The notes under the pieces: generated by a model
What the model was told of the DNA's origin: nothing
Database searches by the model: none
What the model saw: only the letters and a program-made list of their open reading frames with translations
Shown: piece by piece, positions 32,098 to 39,212 of the stretch
Numbering within the stretch: the stretch's first letter is position 1
How the letters are laid out: each line of letters opens with the position of its first letter
Made by a program: the position numbers and the translations under genes
From: an uncultured Bacillota bacterium
GTDB taxonomy: Bacteria; Bacillota; Clostridia; Oscillospirales; Oscillospiraceae
Assembly: GCA_947385365.1 (NCBI GenBank)
Contig: CANDKT010000004.1
Location: 1 to 46,573 of the forward strand
Length of the DNA stretch: 46,573 nt
Direction of reading: 5' to 3'

Positions 32098-32802
32098 ATG
32101 AGAGAAACACAGGACACGATACTAGTCGTGGACGACGACCGGGAGATCGTCGGCGCGATTGCGGCGGCGTTGGAGAAGGAGGGCTACCGAGTCCTGCGCG
32201 CCTACGACGGGATGCAGGCGCTGGAACAGGCGTTGGAACCGTCGCTGCGGCTGATTCTGATGGACGTGATGATGCCGCGCTTGGACGGCCTGTCGGCGGT
32301 GCTGCGGATACGGGAACGTCGGAATCTGCCGATCATCGTGCTGTCGGCCAAGAGCGAAGAGAGCGATAAGGTGTTAGGGCTGTCTATGGGGGCGGACGAT
32401 TACGTCACGAAACCGTTCGGGGTACAGGAGCTGGTGGCGCGGGTACGCAGTCAGCTGCGCCGCTACACGCGCTTAGGCGACGTGAACGCCGTGACGGAAG
32501 GCCGTATCGTCAACGGACGGCTGAGCTACGACCCGGAAGGCCGCGTGCTGGAAGCCGATGGCGATCCGGTCCGGCTGACCAACATCGAGACCGGTATCGT
32601 GGACCTGTTCATGCGGAACTTAGGCCGCGTGTTCCCGGCGGAGGAGATTTACCGGCGGGTCTGGGGGGAATCCGCCTGGGCGTCGGAAAACACCGTGATG
32701 GTGCATATCCGGCGCATCCGGGAGAAAATCGAGCTGAATCCTCGGGAGCCAGATTACTTGAAAGTGGTGTGGGGAATTGGATACAAAATGGAAAAAAAGT
32801 AG
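32098..32802 (+). CDS. OmpR/PhoB-family response regulator
   Basis: A 234-residue regulator. Receiver domain residues 5-120 have the acidic pocket VDDD (12-14), phospho-acceptor Asp56 (LMDVMMP), a Ser/Thr switch in VLSAKS and Lys105 (TKPF). A winged-helix DNA-binding domain follows (about 140-232; EEIYRRVWGE, ENTVMVHIRRIREKI, LKVVWGIGYKME). The SD GGAAGGAG precedes the ATG. The stop overlaps the kinase gene by 26 nt, so the pair is co-expressed. The VanR-like architecture does not reveal the signal. Confidence 0.93.
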   Translation: MRETQDTILVVDDDREIVGAIAAALEKEGYRVLRAYDGMQALEQALEPSLRLILMDVMMPRLDGLSAVLRIRERRNLPIIVLSAKSEESDKVLGLSMGADDYVTKPFGVQELVARVRSQLRRYTRLGDVNAVTEGRIVNGRLSYDPEGRVLEADGDPVRLTNIETGIVDLFMRNLGRVFPAEEIYRRVWGESAWASENTVMVHIRRIREKIELNPREPDYLKVVWGIGYKMEKK

Positions 32803-35098
32803 CCGGAGCGGAACGTTCCTCGGCTTCCTGGCCTTCGTCCTGAGCGTCTCGCTGCTGCTGGACGGAGCGGTCTACTTCGGGAACGCGCTTGGTTCCGCCA
32901 GCGGGCGGCGGCAGATAGCGGACAGTTTCGCGGCGGATTGGCGGGACAGCGGCGCGTTCCGTCAGTTCGTCGGCTCCCGCCTGGAAACGCTCATCACGAT
33001 GGGCGCGGGAGGTCTCGTCTACGGCTACGACGGCTATTGGGACATCAACCGTGAAAATTACTACAAGATCAACAGCAATCGTTCCCAAGCCATCCACGAC
33101 AAGTGGAAGGACGACAAAAACGTCCTCTACACCGTCGCCAAAGACGGCGAAACGCTCTACAGCAACAGCGAAACGCTCCACACGTCCACCGCGCCCGCCG
33201 GGCTGCCGGAAGGGTACAGTTTCCTGCTCCAGTTCGACGGCGCGAAGGTCCGCGCCTGGAAAAACGGCTCCGAACTGGACCTCTACGGCGACGGCTACTA
33301 CCGCTACGACAGCGCGGAAAGCGAACTGCAATGGTACCTCCCCGGTTACCGGAACTTCACCGTAGACGAGGCCGGCGCGAAAGTCCGCGTGACGATGGCC
33401 GTCATCGACGTCCCACAAACGTTCGTTCGAGGCAGCTACGGCAAGGACGGCACGCAATACTACAACGAACTGTACTACGTCAAGCAAAACTTAGCCGATT
33501 GCCGCGCCGCTGTGAGCGCGCACGGGATACGTCTGGCTCTCGGCGCGGGGCTGTTCCTACTGTACGTGGTCCTGCGCCGCGGCAAACGTCAGGCCGATCA
33601 AGTCCTAGCCCGCTGGACCGGGAAGCTCTGGTTCGAAGCAAAACTTCTGCTGACCGTGTCCGTCGTGTTCCTCTTCCTACCCCGCCCGGCGTACTTGGGA
33701 CAGGTCTGGTCCGAGTTGACTTACGCCTACGCCCCCACCGTCGCAATCAGCGGCGGTTCCGCGTCCACCGCGTCGGATGTTGATGTTGGAATCATACAAG
33801 AAGACGTTCAGACCTACGAGATCCCTATGGAGGCGTATCAGGAACAGACGGACCGCTTCGGCAGAGCCATGACTATCCTCTCCGAAAACGGCGGCTGGCT
33901 GCTGCGGGAGTACCTCGGCGAGCTGGCCCAAGCGACTGCGAACCTGCTGGTGATCTTCTGGACGGTCTACCTGCTGGTCTTCAACGACTGGCGGTATAAT
34001 CCCGGCTTCTGGAAACACGGCGTATTCGGCCTGATCGCCGCAGGCGAATCCAAATACCCGCTCCAAAAACAACTGCGCCGTATGAACGGCTTCTTCGGGT
34101 TAGCGGTGGGGACGCTGTGGCTGGAAACGTTATCGCTGCTGGTTTTGCAGACCGTGCGCGCTTACCTGCCCGCGTGGTTCATCTGGAACTTACTGGGTCT
34201 GCCTTGGCTGTTGTCCGCGGTGGTGTGGGGGTGGTTCTACCGGCGTCAGAAACGGCTGTGGCAGGATTTCGGCGCGGTGTCGGAACAGCTCGCCGCGATA
34301 CGAAACGGGTCCTTGACCGACGACCTGCTCCTGCCTGAAGACGCCGGACTGTACCAAATGGCCGACGACCTGAACCACATCCGTCAGGGACTCCACCAGG
34401 CCGTGGAAGAACGTACCCAGAGCGAACGCATGAAAGTGGAACTCGTCACCAACGTCTCCCACGACCTGAAAACCCCGCTGACCTCCATCCTCAGCTACAC
34501 GGAGCTTCTGGCTCAGGAACCGCTGGAACCTCCCGCCAGCGAGTACGTCCAGATCATGAGCCAGAAAGCCCAGCGGCTCAAGGCGATGGTCCAGGACGTC
34601 TTCGAGGTCAGCAAAGCCGCCTCCGGACAGCTCCCTGTGAAACTGGAACGTCTGGATTACGCCCGCCTGCTCCGCCAGACGCTGGCCGATATGGCGCAGG
34701 CAATCGAAGCCAGCGGCTTGACCTTCCGCACGGACCTCCCCGAAACGGAAGTCCCTATCACCGCCGACAGCGACCGCTTGTACCGCGTCTTCCAGAACCT
34801 CATCGGCAACGCCTTGAAATACTCCCTGCCCGGCTCCCGCGTCTACCTGAACCTGTCCGTGGAACACGGTTCGGCTACCGCCAGCGTCCGCAACACCTCC
34901 GCCGAGGAGCTGAAACCAGGCGTGGAATACACCGCACGCTTTGTCCGCGGCGACGAGAGCCGTTCCGATGGCGGCTCCGGACTCGGCTTGTCCATCGCCC
35001 AGTCCTTCGCCCAAGCCTGCGGCGGGGAACTCTCCGTTTCCACCGACGCCGACCTCTTTACCGCTGCCGTCACTTTCCCACTGGGCGAAAATCTATAG
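32777..35098 (+). CDS. Multi-pass sensor histidine kinase
   Basis: A 773-residue kinase. TM1 (about 14-33) and a large extracytoplasmic domain (about 35-248) precede two helices (250-268, 286-304). A second outer loop (about 305-383), further helices (385-402, 437-460, 466-487) and a HAMP-like linker follow. The core has SHDLKTP (phospho-acceptor His562), N-box NLIGNALKY (from 674) and G-box GSGLGLSIAQ (from 733). The first available start is TTG 32777, inside the regulator gene, with a poor SD, so the exact start is uncertain. The two-loop, six-helix sensor is unusual for an OmpR-type partner. The ligand is unknown. Confidence 0.9.
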   Translation: MDTKWKKSSRSGTFLGFLAFVLSVSLLLDGAVYFGNALGSASGRRQIADSFAADWRDSGAFRQFVGSRLETLITMGAGGLVYGYDGYWDINRENYYKINSNRSQAIHDKWKDDKNVLYTVAKDGETLYSNSETLHTSTAPAGLPEGYSFLLQFDGAKVRAWKNGSELDLYGDGYYRYDSAESELQWYLPGYRNFTVDEAGAKVRVTMAVIDVPQTFVRGSYGKDGTQYYNELYYVKQNLADCRAAVSAHGIRLALGAGLFLLYVVLRRGKRQADQVLARWTGKLWFEAKLLLTVSVVFLFLPRPAYLGQVWSELTYAYAPTVAISGGSASTASDVDVGIIQEDVQTYEIPMEAYQEQTDRFGRAMTILSENGGWLLREYLGELAQATANLLVIFWTVYLLVFNDWRYNPGFWKHGVFGLIAAGESKYPLQKQLRRMNGFFGLAVGTLWLETLSLLVLQTVRAYLPAWFIWNLLGLPWLLSAVVWGWFYRRQKRLWQDFGAVSEQLAAIRNGSLTDDLLLPEDAGLYQMADDLNHIRQGLHQAVEERTQSERMKVELVTNVSHDLKTPLTSILSYTELLAQEPLEPPASEYVQIMSQKAQRLKAMVQDVFEVSKAASGQLPVKLERLDYARLLRQTLADMAQAIEASGLTFRTDLPETEVPITADSDRLYRVFQNLIGNALKYSLPGSRVYLNLSVEHGSATASVRNTSAEELKPGVEYTARFVRGDESRSDGGSGLGLSIAQSFAQACGGELSVSTDADLFTAAVTFPLGENL

Positions 35099-35117
35099 AA
35101 AAAGACGCTTGCCAAAC

Positions 35118-35147
35118 TTGACAAAACGTCCGCTTACCGTGTATAAT
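35118..35147 (+). promoter_or_regulatory. Consensus promoter, plus-strand RNA of module 1
   Basis: A perfect TTGACA (35118-35123), an 18-bp spacer and a perfect TATAAT (35142-35147). Confidence 0.85.
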
Positions 35148-35153
35148 AGTTGA

Positions 35154-35247
35154 CGGAAGGGCATCGTTACAGACGGTCAGCCCTTACAGTTTGGCAAAGA
35201 AATTTCTATGCTGACTGCTCGTGCCACCGGGCAGTCAGCACGCTTTT
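35154..35247 (+). ncRNA. Candidate antisense RNA, module 1
   Basis: A predicted transcript of about 94 nt runs from the consensus promoter to a terminator-like hairpin TGCTGACTGC/GCAGTCAGCA (35209-35218 with 35231-35240) followed by CGCTTTT. No ORF with an SD is seen. Its 3' end is complementary to the 3' end and stop-codon region of the peptide gene on the other strand. It begins with GGAAGGGCATCGTTACA, which also occurs, with one change, in the 5' leader of the opposing transcript. The ends are predicted only. Confidence 0.6.
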
Positions 35248-35330
35248 GGGGCCGTGAGTACCGTCACCAAAACGGTGAACATCACGCACAGCACAAAGCG
35301 GAGGACTTTCATCCAACGCTTATCACCCAT
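35235..35330 (-). CDS. 31-residue hydrophobic peptide, type I toxin-like, module 1
   Basis: On the minus strand a 31-codon ORF encodes a peptide starting MGDKRWMKVLRF, with a single membrane-spanning stretch (about residues 9-26) and the end TAPKAC. The SD AAGGGGGTGA is near-consensus and 5 nt before the ATG. CACCCCC (35337-35343), covering most of the SD on the plus strand, can pair with GGGAGTG (35351-35357), so in the mRNA the SD is closed in a hairpin. Its promoter is consensus and the leader is about 80 nt. The stop codon lies within the shared terminator stem. The pattern is that of type I toxins (TxpA, BsrG). No named family recognised and toxicity is unproven. Confidence 0.55.
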   Translation of the reverse strand: MGDKRWMKVLRFVLCVMFTVLVTVLTAPKAC

Positions 35331-35417
35331 CAGCCTCACCCCCTTTTCCAGGGAGTGGCCAACCGCCTTTATGTAACAATGCCCTTCCGGCCTCCGCCTG
35401 ACGGCGTCGGCATCCCT

Positions 35418-35447
35418 ATTATACCAAATCACATCGCTATTTGTCAA
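35418..35447 (-). promoter_or_regulatory. Consensus promoter of peptide gene, module 1
   Basis: On the minus strand TTGACA (35442-35447), an 18-bp spacer and TATAAT (35418-35423). Confidence 0.85.
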
Positions 35448-35483
35448 ATCTTACCGCTCGCTTGGACACATTTGTATTAAAGA

Positions 35484-35500
35484 GCTTTTTGTATTCTCCC
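35484..35500 (+). repeat. Half palindromic repeat between the two modules
   Basis: GCTTTTTGTATTCTCCC is the left arm of the dispersed palindrome family without a right arm. It marks the join between the two tandem modules. Confidence 0.55.
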
Positions 35501-35524
35501 TTGAAAAAAGACGCTTTGCCAAAC

Positions 35525-35554
35525 TTGACAAAACGCCCGCTTACCGTGTATAAT
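35525..35554 (+). promoter_or_regulatory. Consensus promoter, plus-strand RNA of module 2
   Basis: TTGACA (35525-35530), an 18-bp spacer and TATAAT (35549-35554). Confidence 0.85.
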
Positions 35555-35560
35555 AATTGA

Positions 35561-35652
35561 CGGAAGGGCATCGTTACGGACGGTCAGCCCAAATCAATCA
35601 GAATAGGAACCTATGCTGACTGCTCGCGCTACCGGGCAGTCAGCACGCTTTT
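35561..35652 (+). ncRNA. Candidate antisense RNA, module 2
   Basis: The equivalent of the module 1 RNA, about 92 nt, ending at the hairpin TGCTGACTGC/GCAGTCAGCA (35614-35623 with 35636-35645) and CGCTTTT. Its 5' motif is conserved, but about 30 nt in the middle (around 35584-35611) do not match module 1. Two bases of the hairpin loop also differ. Confidence 0.58.
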
Positions 35653-35735
35653 GGGGCCGTGAGTACCGTCACCAAAACGGTGAACATCACGCACAGCACA
35701 AAGCGGAGGACTTTCATCCAACGCTTATCACCCAT
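35640..35735 (-). CDS. 31-residue hydrophobic peptide, type I toxin-like, module 2
   Basis: It encodes the same 31-residue peptide as module 1, with the same SD, hairpin (35742-35748 with 35756-35762) and leader. The frame is open upstream for 85 codons, but those codons run through the promoter and leader and lack an SD, so the short ORF is chosen. The perfect identity of the copies points to recent duplication or gene conversion. Confidence 0.55.
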   Translation of the reverse strand: MGDKRWMKVLRFVLCVMFTVLVTVLTAPKAC

Positions 35736-35822
35736 CAGCCTCACCCCCTTTTCCAGGGAGTGGCCAACCGCCTTTATGTAACAATGCCCTTCCGGCCTCC
35801 GCCTGACGGCGTCGGCATCCCT

Positions 35823-35852
35823 ATTATAGCAAATCAGAGCGCGAATTGTCAA
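35823..35852 (-). promoter_or_regulatory. Consensus promoter of peptide gene, module 2
   Basis: On the minus strand TTGACA (35847-35852), an 18-bp spacer and TATAAT (35823-35828). Confidence 0.85.
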
Positions 35853-35914
35853 ATCCCGCCGCCCATTCGGGCGGCGTTTTACTTGGAGCAATTCCAATTT
35901 AGGATTGTTTTTCT

Positions 35915-35943
35915 GCGGCGGCGCATGTATAATAGAAGCAGAA
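35915..35943 (+). promoter_or_regulatory. Promoter of the Lrp-aminotransferase-thrH operon
   Basis: TTGTTT (35915-35920), a 17-bp spacer and TATAAT (35938-35943), about 44 bp upstream of the Lrp-family ATG. Confidence 0.75.
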
Positions 35944-35986
35944 ACCGCCGCCTGCCCAAACGGACCGGCGCGAAACGGAGGAAACT

Positions 35987-36466
35987 ATGGAAAAGCTGCT
36001 GGAATTGCTGGAACAGGATTGCACGATGCCTGTGGAACAGTTGGCGGCCGCCTTGGGCGAACCGCCCGAGGCGGTACGGGCCGCGCTCAAACAGTACGAG
36101 AAGGACCGCGTAATCTTAGGCTACCAGGCCGTCATCGACTGGGACCAGATCCGCCGGGAGACCGTCACCGCGTTGATTGAGGTCAACGTCACGCCGCAGT
36201 CCATCGACGGCTTCGACCGGATCGCCGAGCGGATCTACCAGTACGACGAGGTGGAGAGTATGTACCTGATGAGCGGGTCCTTCGACCTGACCGTCATCGT
36301 CTCCGGACGCACGCTCCGGGAAGTGGCGCAGTTCGTCGCGTCGCGGCTGGCTCCGATTCAGGGCGTCACCGGCACCGCCACCCACTTCATCCTGAAAAAA
36401 TACAAAGAAAAACATCTGGTGTTCCGCCCCCAGGACCCGGAGGAAAAGGAGTTTATTTTCGTATGA
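35987..36466 (+). CDS. Lrp/AsnC-family transcriptional regulator
   Basis: A 159-residue regulator with an N-terminal winged-helix (about 1-50; TMPVEQLAAALGEPPEAVRA) and a C-terminal RAM/AsnC effector domain (about 62-145; TALIEVNVTPQ, GSFDLTVIVSG). These proteins usually sense amino acids. The GGAGGA SD lies before the ATG. Its stop overlaps the aminotransferase start (ATGA), a common pairing, so it probably controls its own operon in response to an amino acid. Confidence 0.9.
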   Translation: MEKLLELLEQDCTMPVEQLAAALGEPPEAVRAALKQYEKDRVILGYQAVIDWDQIRRETVTALIEVNVTPQSIDGFDRIAERIYQYDEVESMYLMSGSFDLTVIVSGRTLREVAQFVASRLAPIQGVTGTATHFILKKYKEKHLVFRPQDPEEKEFIFV

Positions 36467-37656
36467 CTTACGAGAACATCCTGAATCAGCGTATCCAGAA
36501 CGTGAAACCTTCCGGCATCCGTAAGTTCTTCGATATCCTGGAGGAAATGACCGACGCCATCTCCTTAGGCATCGGCGAGCCGGACTTCGTGACGCCTTGG
36601 CATATCCGCGACGCCGGTATCTACTCCCTGGAACGCGGGCATACCAAGTACACCTCCAACGCCGGTATGCTCCAGCTCCGCCGGGAAATCGCCGCTTACC
36701 TCAACCGCCGCTTCGACTTGCAGTACGACTACGCTTCCCAGATTCTCGTCACCGTCGGCGGCAGCGAGGCGATTGATTTAGCCCTCCGCGTGCTGGTCGA
36801 CCCCGGCGATGAAGTCATCGTTCCCGTGCCGTCCTTCGTCTGCTACGGCCCGCTGGCGGAAATGTCCGGCGGCGTGCCGCGTTACCTCACGCTCAAAGCG
36901 GAAAACGAGTTCCGGCTCACCCCGGACGAACTCCGCGCCGCGATCACCCCGAAAACAAAAGTCCTCGTCTTACCATTCCCGTCCAACCCGACCGGCGGTA
37001 CGATGGACCGGAAGGATTTGGAGGGCATCGCCGAGGTACTCCGCGGCACCGATATCATGGTCCTCTCCGACGAAATCTACGCCGAATTGACTTACGGCCG
37101 CCGCCACGTCTCCTTGGCGAACCTGACCGATATGTATGAGCGGACCGTCGTGGTCAACGGCTTCTCAAAAAGCCACGCCATGACCGGTTGGCGGATGGGC
37201 TACGTCTGCGCGCCGCAGCCTATCGTCGCCGCGATGACCAAACTGCACCAGTTCGGCATCATGTCCGCCCCGACCACCAGTCAGTACGCCGCCGTGGAAG
37301 CCATGCGCAACGGCGACCGGGACATCGAACATATGCGCGAGGAGTACGACCGCCGCCGCCGCTACCTGGTGGAAAACTTGAACCGGATCGGTCTGCACTG
37401 CTTCGAGCCGAAAGGCGCGTTCTACGTCTTCCCGGATATCCGCGCCACCGGCCTGTCCAGCGAGTCCTTCTGTGAGCGGTTCCTTCTGGAAGAGAAAGTC
37501 GCTGTCATCCCCGGTTCCGCGTTCGGCCCCGGCGGCGAAGGCTTCGTGCGCGCCTGCTACGCCGCGTCGATGAAGGACATCGCCGAGGCGGTCGCCCGTA
37601 TGGACAATTTCCTCACAAATCTGAGAAGAAAACAAGGAAAAGAGGTACTTTCGTGA
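36463..37656 (+). CDS. Class I/II PLP aminotransferase (PatA/AspC-like)
   Basis: A 397-residue fold-type I aminotransferase. It has the substrate glycine loop ISLGIGEPDF (33-42), Asn175 in PSNPTGG, Asp203 and Tyr206 in SDEIYAELTY, PLP-lysine Lys236 in NGFSKSHAMTGWRMGY and a C-terminal Arg in FVRACYA. It probably transfers an amino group between an amino acid (aspartate, aromatic or related) and 2-oxoglutarate; specificity cannot be read off. It is translationally coupled to the Lrp gene before and thrH after (GTGA overlap). Confidence 0.92.
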   Translation: MTYENILNQRIQNVKPSGIRKFFDILEEMTDAISLGIGEPDFVTPWHIRDAGIYSLERGHTKYTSNAGMLQLRREIAAYLNRRFDLQYDYASQILVTVGGSEAIDLALRVLVDPGDEVIVPVPSFVCYGPLAEMSGGVPRYLTLKAENEFRLTPDELRAAITPKTKVLVLPFPSNPTGGTMDRKDLEGIAEVLRGTDIMVLSDEIYAELTYGRRHVSLANLTDMYERTVVVNGFSKSHAMTGWRMGYVCAPQPIVAAMTKLHQFGIMSAPTTSQYAAVEAMRNGDRDIEHMREEYDRRRRYLVENLNRIGLHCFEPKGAFYVFPDIRATGLSSESFCERFLLEEKVAVIPGSAFGPGGEGFVRACYAASMKDIAEAVARMDNFLTNLRRKQGKEVLS

Positions 37657-38252
37657 ACATTGTGTGTTTGGATATGGAAGGCGTTTTGGTACCGGAAATC
37701 TGGATTGCCTTCTCCGAGGCCAGCGGAATCCCGGAACTGCGCCGCACGACGCGGGATGAACCCGATTATGATAAGCTGATGACCTGGCGGCTGGGCGTCC
37801 TGAAAGAACACGGGTTAGGTTTGAAGGAAATCCAGAACGTCATCGCTCAAATCGACCCGCTCCCCGGCGCGAAAGGCTTCCTGGACGCCCTGCGCGCCGA
37901 AACCCAAGCCGTCATCCTGAGCGATACCTTTGAACAGTTCGCACAGCCCTTGATGGAGAAGCTGGACTGGCCCACCCTCTTCTGCAACACCTTAAACGTC
38001 GCCCCGGACGGCGAGATCACAGGTTACAAAATGCGCTGTCAGCAGTCGAAGCTCTCCACCGTGCGGGCGTTCCAGTCGATTGGTTACGACACCATCGCCG
38101 CCGGGGACAGCTTCAACGACCTGGGCATGATTCAAGCCAGTAAAGCCGGGTTTCTGTTCCGCTCCACCCCCGCGATCAAAGCCGCGCACCCCGAAATCCC
38201 CGCCTTCGAGGACTTCGACGCGCTCCTGAACGCCATCCGCGCCGCTCTGTGA
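37653..38252 (+). CDS. thrH: ThrH: phosphoserine phosphatase/homoserine phosphotransferase
   Basis: A 199-residue HAD-family enzyme with motif I DMEGVLVPE (Asp7, Glu9), motif II VILSDTFEQF, and motif III/IV AAGDSFNDLGMI. The DMEGVLVPE variant is typical of ThrH, which moves phosphate from phosphoserine to homoserine and can replace ThrB. The GTG start overlaps the previous stop. With hom (44734) and lysC (46033) in the same window, a role in threonine synthesis is plausible. A plain phosphoserine phosphatase is the alternative. Confidence 0.88.
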   Translation: MNIVCLDMEGVLVPEIWIAFSEASGIPELRRTTRDEPDYDKLMTWRLGVLKEHGLGLKEIQNVIAQIDPLPGAKGFLDALRAETQAVILSDTFEQFAQPLMEKLDWPTLFCNTLNVAPDGEITGYKMRCQQSKLSTVRAFQSIGYDTIAAGDSFNDLGMIQASKAGFLFRSTPAIKAAHPEIPAFEDFDALLNAIRAAL

Positions 38253-38255
38253 GTG

Positions 38256-38360
38256 GCGGGGCTAGCCCCGCACCCCATTGGGGCTTCGCCCCAAACCCCA
38301 CCAGAGGGGCCAGCCCCTCTGGACTCCCTGGACTGCGGCCCGTGAGCAATCTCTGAAATT
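38256..38360. repeat. GC-rich hairpin cluster with shared tail
   Basis: Three perfect or near-perfect hairpins: GCGGGGCTAGCCCCGC (38256-38271), TTGGGGCTTCGCCCCAA (38278-38294) and CCAGAGGGGC/GCCCCTCTGG (38301-38322). They are followed by CTGCGGCCCGTGAGCAAT, whose near copy lies at about 44679-44695. It is non-coding and follows thrH. Confidence 0.75.
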
Positions 38361-38411
38361 TTTGCGTTCTTACGTTTGGATGTTCTTTCTGTTTTCGGAA
38401 TGGAGGCTTTT

Positions 38412-38993
38412 ATGGGATTCCCAATTGAAAAAATGCACTACACCTTTGCTGATCTTCTCGAAATGACCGATGTGGAACACTGCGAGGTGATTCATGGGGA
38501 ACTTCTGGCACTCGCCGCTCCTATGCGAATCCACCAGGACGTGAGCCGGGAACTTTTCGTTCAGATTGCGAACTATCTCGATGGAAAGAAGTGCAAGGTT
38601 TATTCCGCGCCCTTTGCCGTGCGCCTGTTTGAGCAACATGACGAGAAACCGGAAGATGTCGATACCGTCGTGGAACCGGATATCGTGGTCGTGTGTGACC
38701 CGGATAAGCTGGACCAGTACGGGTGCAAAGGCGCGCCGGACTTCATCATCGAAATCCTGTCCCAGTCGACGCAAAAGCGTGATATGCTCGTGAAATTGCG
38801 GCTGTATCAGAGCGCGGGCGTCAAAGAATACTGGATCGTCAGTCCGTCTGCCGAATCCATTCAGGTCTATTTGCTGCATGAAGGGAAATTGGTCATCCAC
38901 GAAGTCTACGAGAAACAAGACACTGCGCACGTCTCCGTTCTGGACGACTGTTCCATTGATTTGCGCAAAGTATTCCGTGCGCAATCAGGATAA
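38412..38993 (+). CDS. Uma2-family (DUF820) PD-(D/E)XK-like protein
   Basis: A 193-residue protein with the Uma2 core: EVIHGELLALAAP near the start, EPDIVVVCDPDKLDQYGCKG, PDFIIEILSQST, KRDMLVKLRLYQSAGVKEYW. The Asp of EPDI, the Glu of IIEIL and the Lys of KLRLY fit a restriction-like nuclease site. Family function is unknown. GGAGG (38402-38406) is 5 nt before ATG 38412, preferred over the ATG at 38400 that overlaps this SD. Base composition is more mixed than the neighbours; these genes are often mobile. Confidence 0.85.
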   Translation: MGFPIEKMHYTFADLLEMTDVEHCEVIHGELLALAAPMRIHQDVSRELFVQIANYLDGKKCKVYSAPFAVRLFEQHDEKPEDVDTVVEPDIVVVCDPDKLDQYGCKGAPDFIIEILSQSTQKRDMLVKLRLYQSAGVKEYWIVSPSAESIQVYLLHEGKLVIHEVYEKQDTAHVSVLDDCSIDLRKVFRAQSG

Positions 38994-39005
38994 ATGAGGT
39001 ATCAT

Positions 39006-39209
39006 ATGGGAATTTTTATCGGTCTGCTGCTTTTATTGACACCGCTGCTTCTGCTGCTCATCGCGGCGCTCGGTACGCCAGCTGTCGCGGCGTTGTTCGC
39101 GCTGGTTCTGTCCGGGCTGGGCCTGAACCATATCCGCCTGACGGGAGAGATCAAAGACCTGAAAGAGCGTCTGGACCATCTGGAACGCCAGAACAGAGAG
39201 GGGAAATGA
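39006..39209 (+). CDS. Small membrane protein with coiled-coil tail
   Basis: 67 residues: one long Leu-rich hydrophobic region (about 2-45, possibly a helical hairpin) and a charged C-terminal helix (EIKDLKERLDHLERQNREGK). GAGGT at 38996-39000 favours ATG 39006 over the ATG at 38994, which is part of that SD. It lies 12 bp after the Uma2 gene and 3 bp before the next, so it is operonic. No family recognised. Confidence 0.65.
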   Translation: MGIFIGLLLLLTPLLLLLIAALGTPAVAALFALVLSGLGLNHIRLTGEIKDLKERLDHLERQNREGK

Positions 39210-39212
39210 ATC

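Larger units (their letters stand above)
35097..35852. repeat. Tandem duplication of a 350-bp two-promoter module
   Basis: Unit 1 (35097-35447) and unit 2 (35503-35852) are offset by about 405 bp. From about 35238 to 35423 the sequence appears identical in both copies. The only clearly divergent part is the middle of the plus-strand RNA (about 35177-35206 versus 35584-35611). A half copy of the GTATTCTCCC repeat (35484-35500) lies between the units. Together they account for the 888 bp between the kinase and the Lrp gene. Confidence 0.9.

Noticed and set aside
35235-35897. 70- and 85-codon versions of the toxin-like peptide
   Set aside because: The extra N-terminal codons are promoter and leader sequence and lack an SD; the 31-codon ORF has a near-perfect SD.
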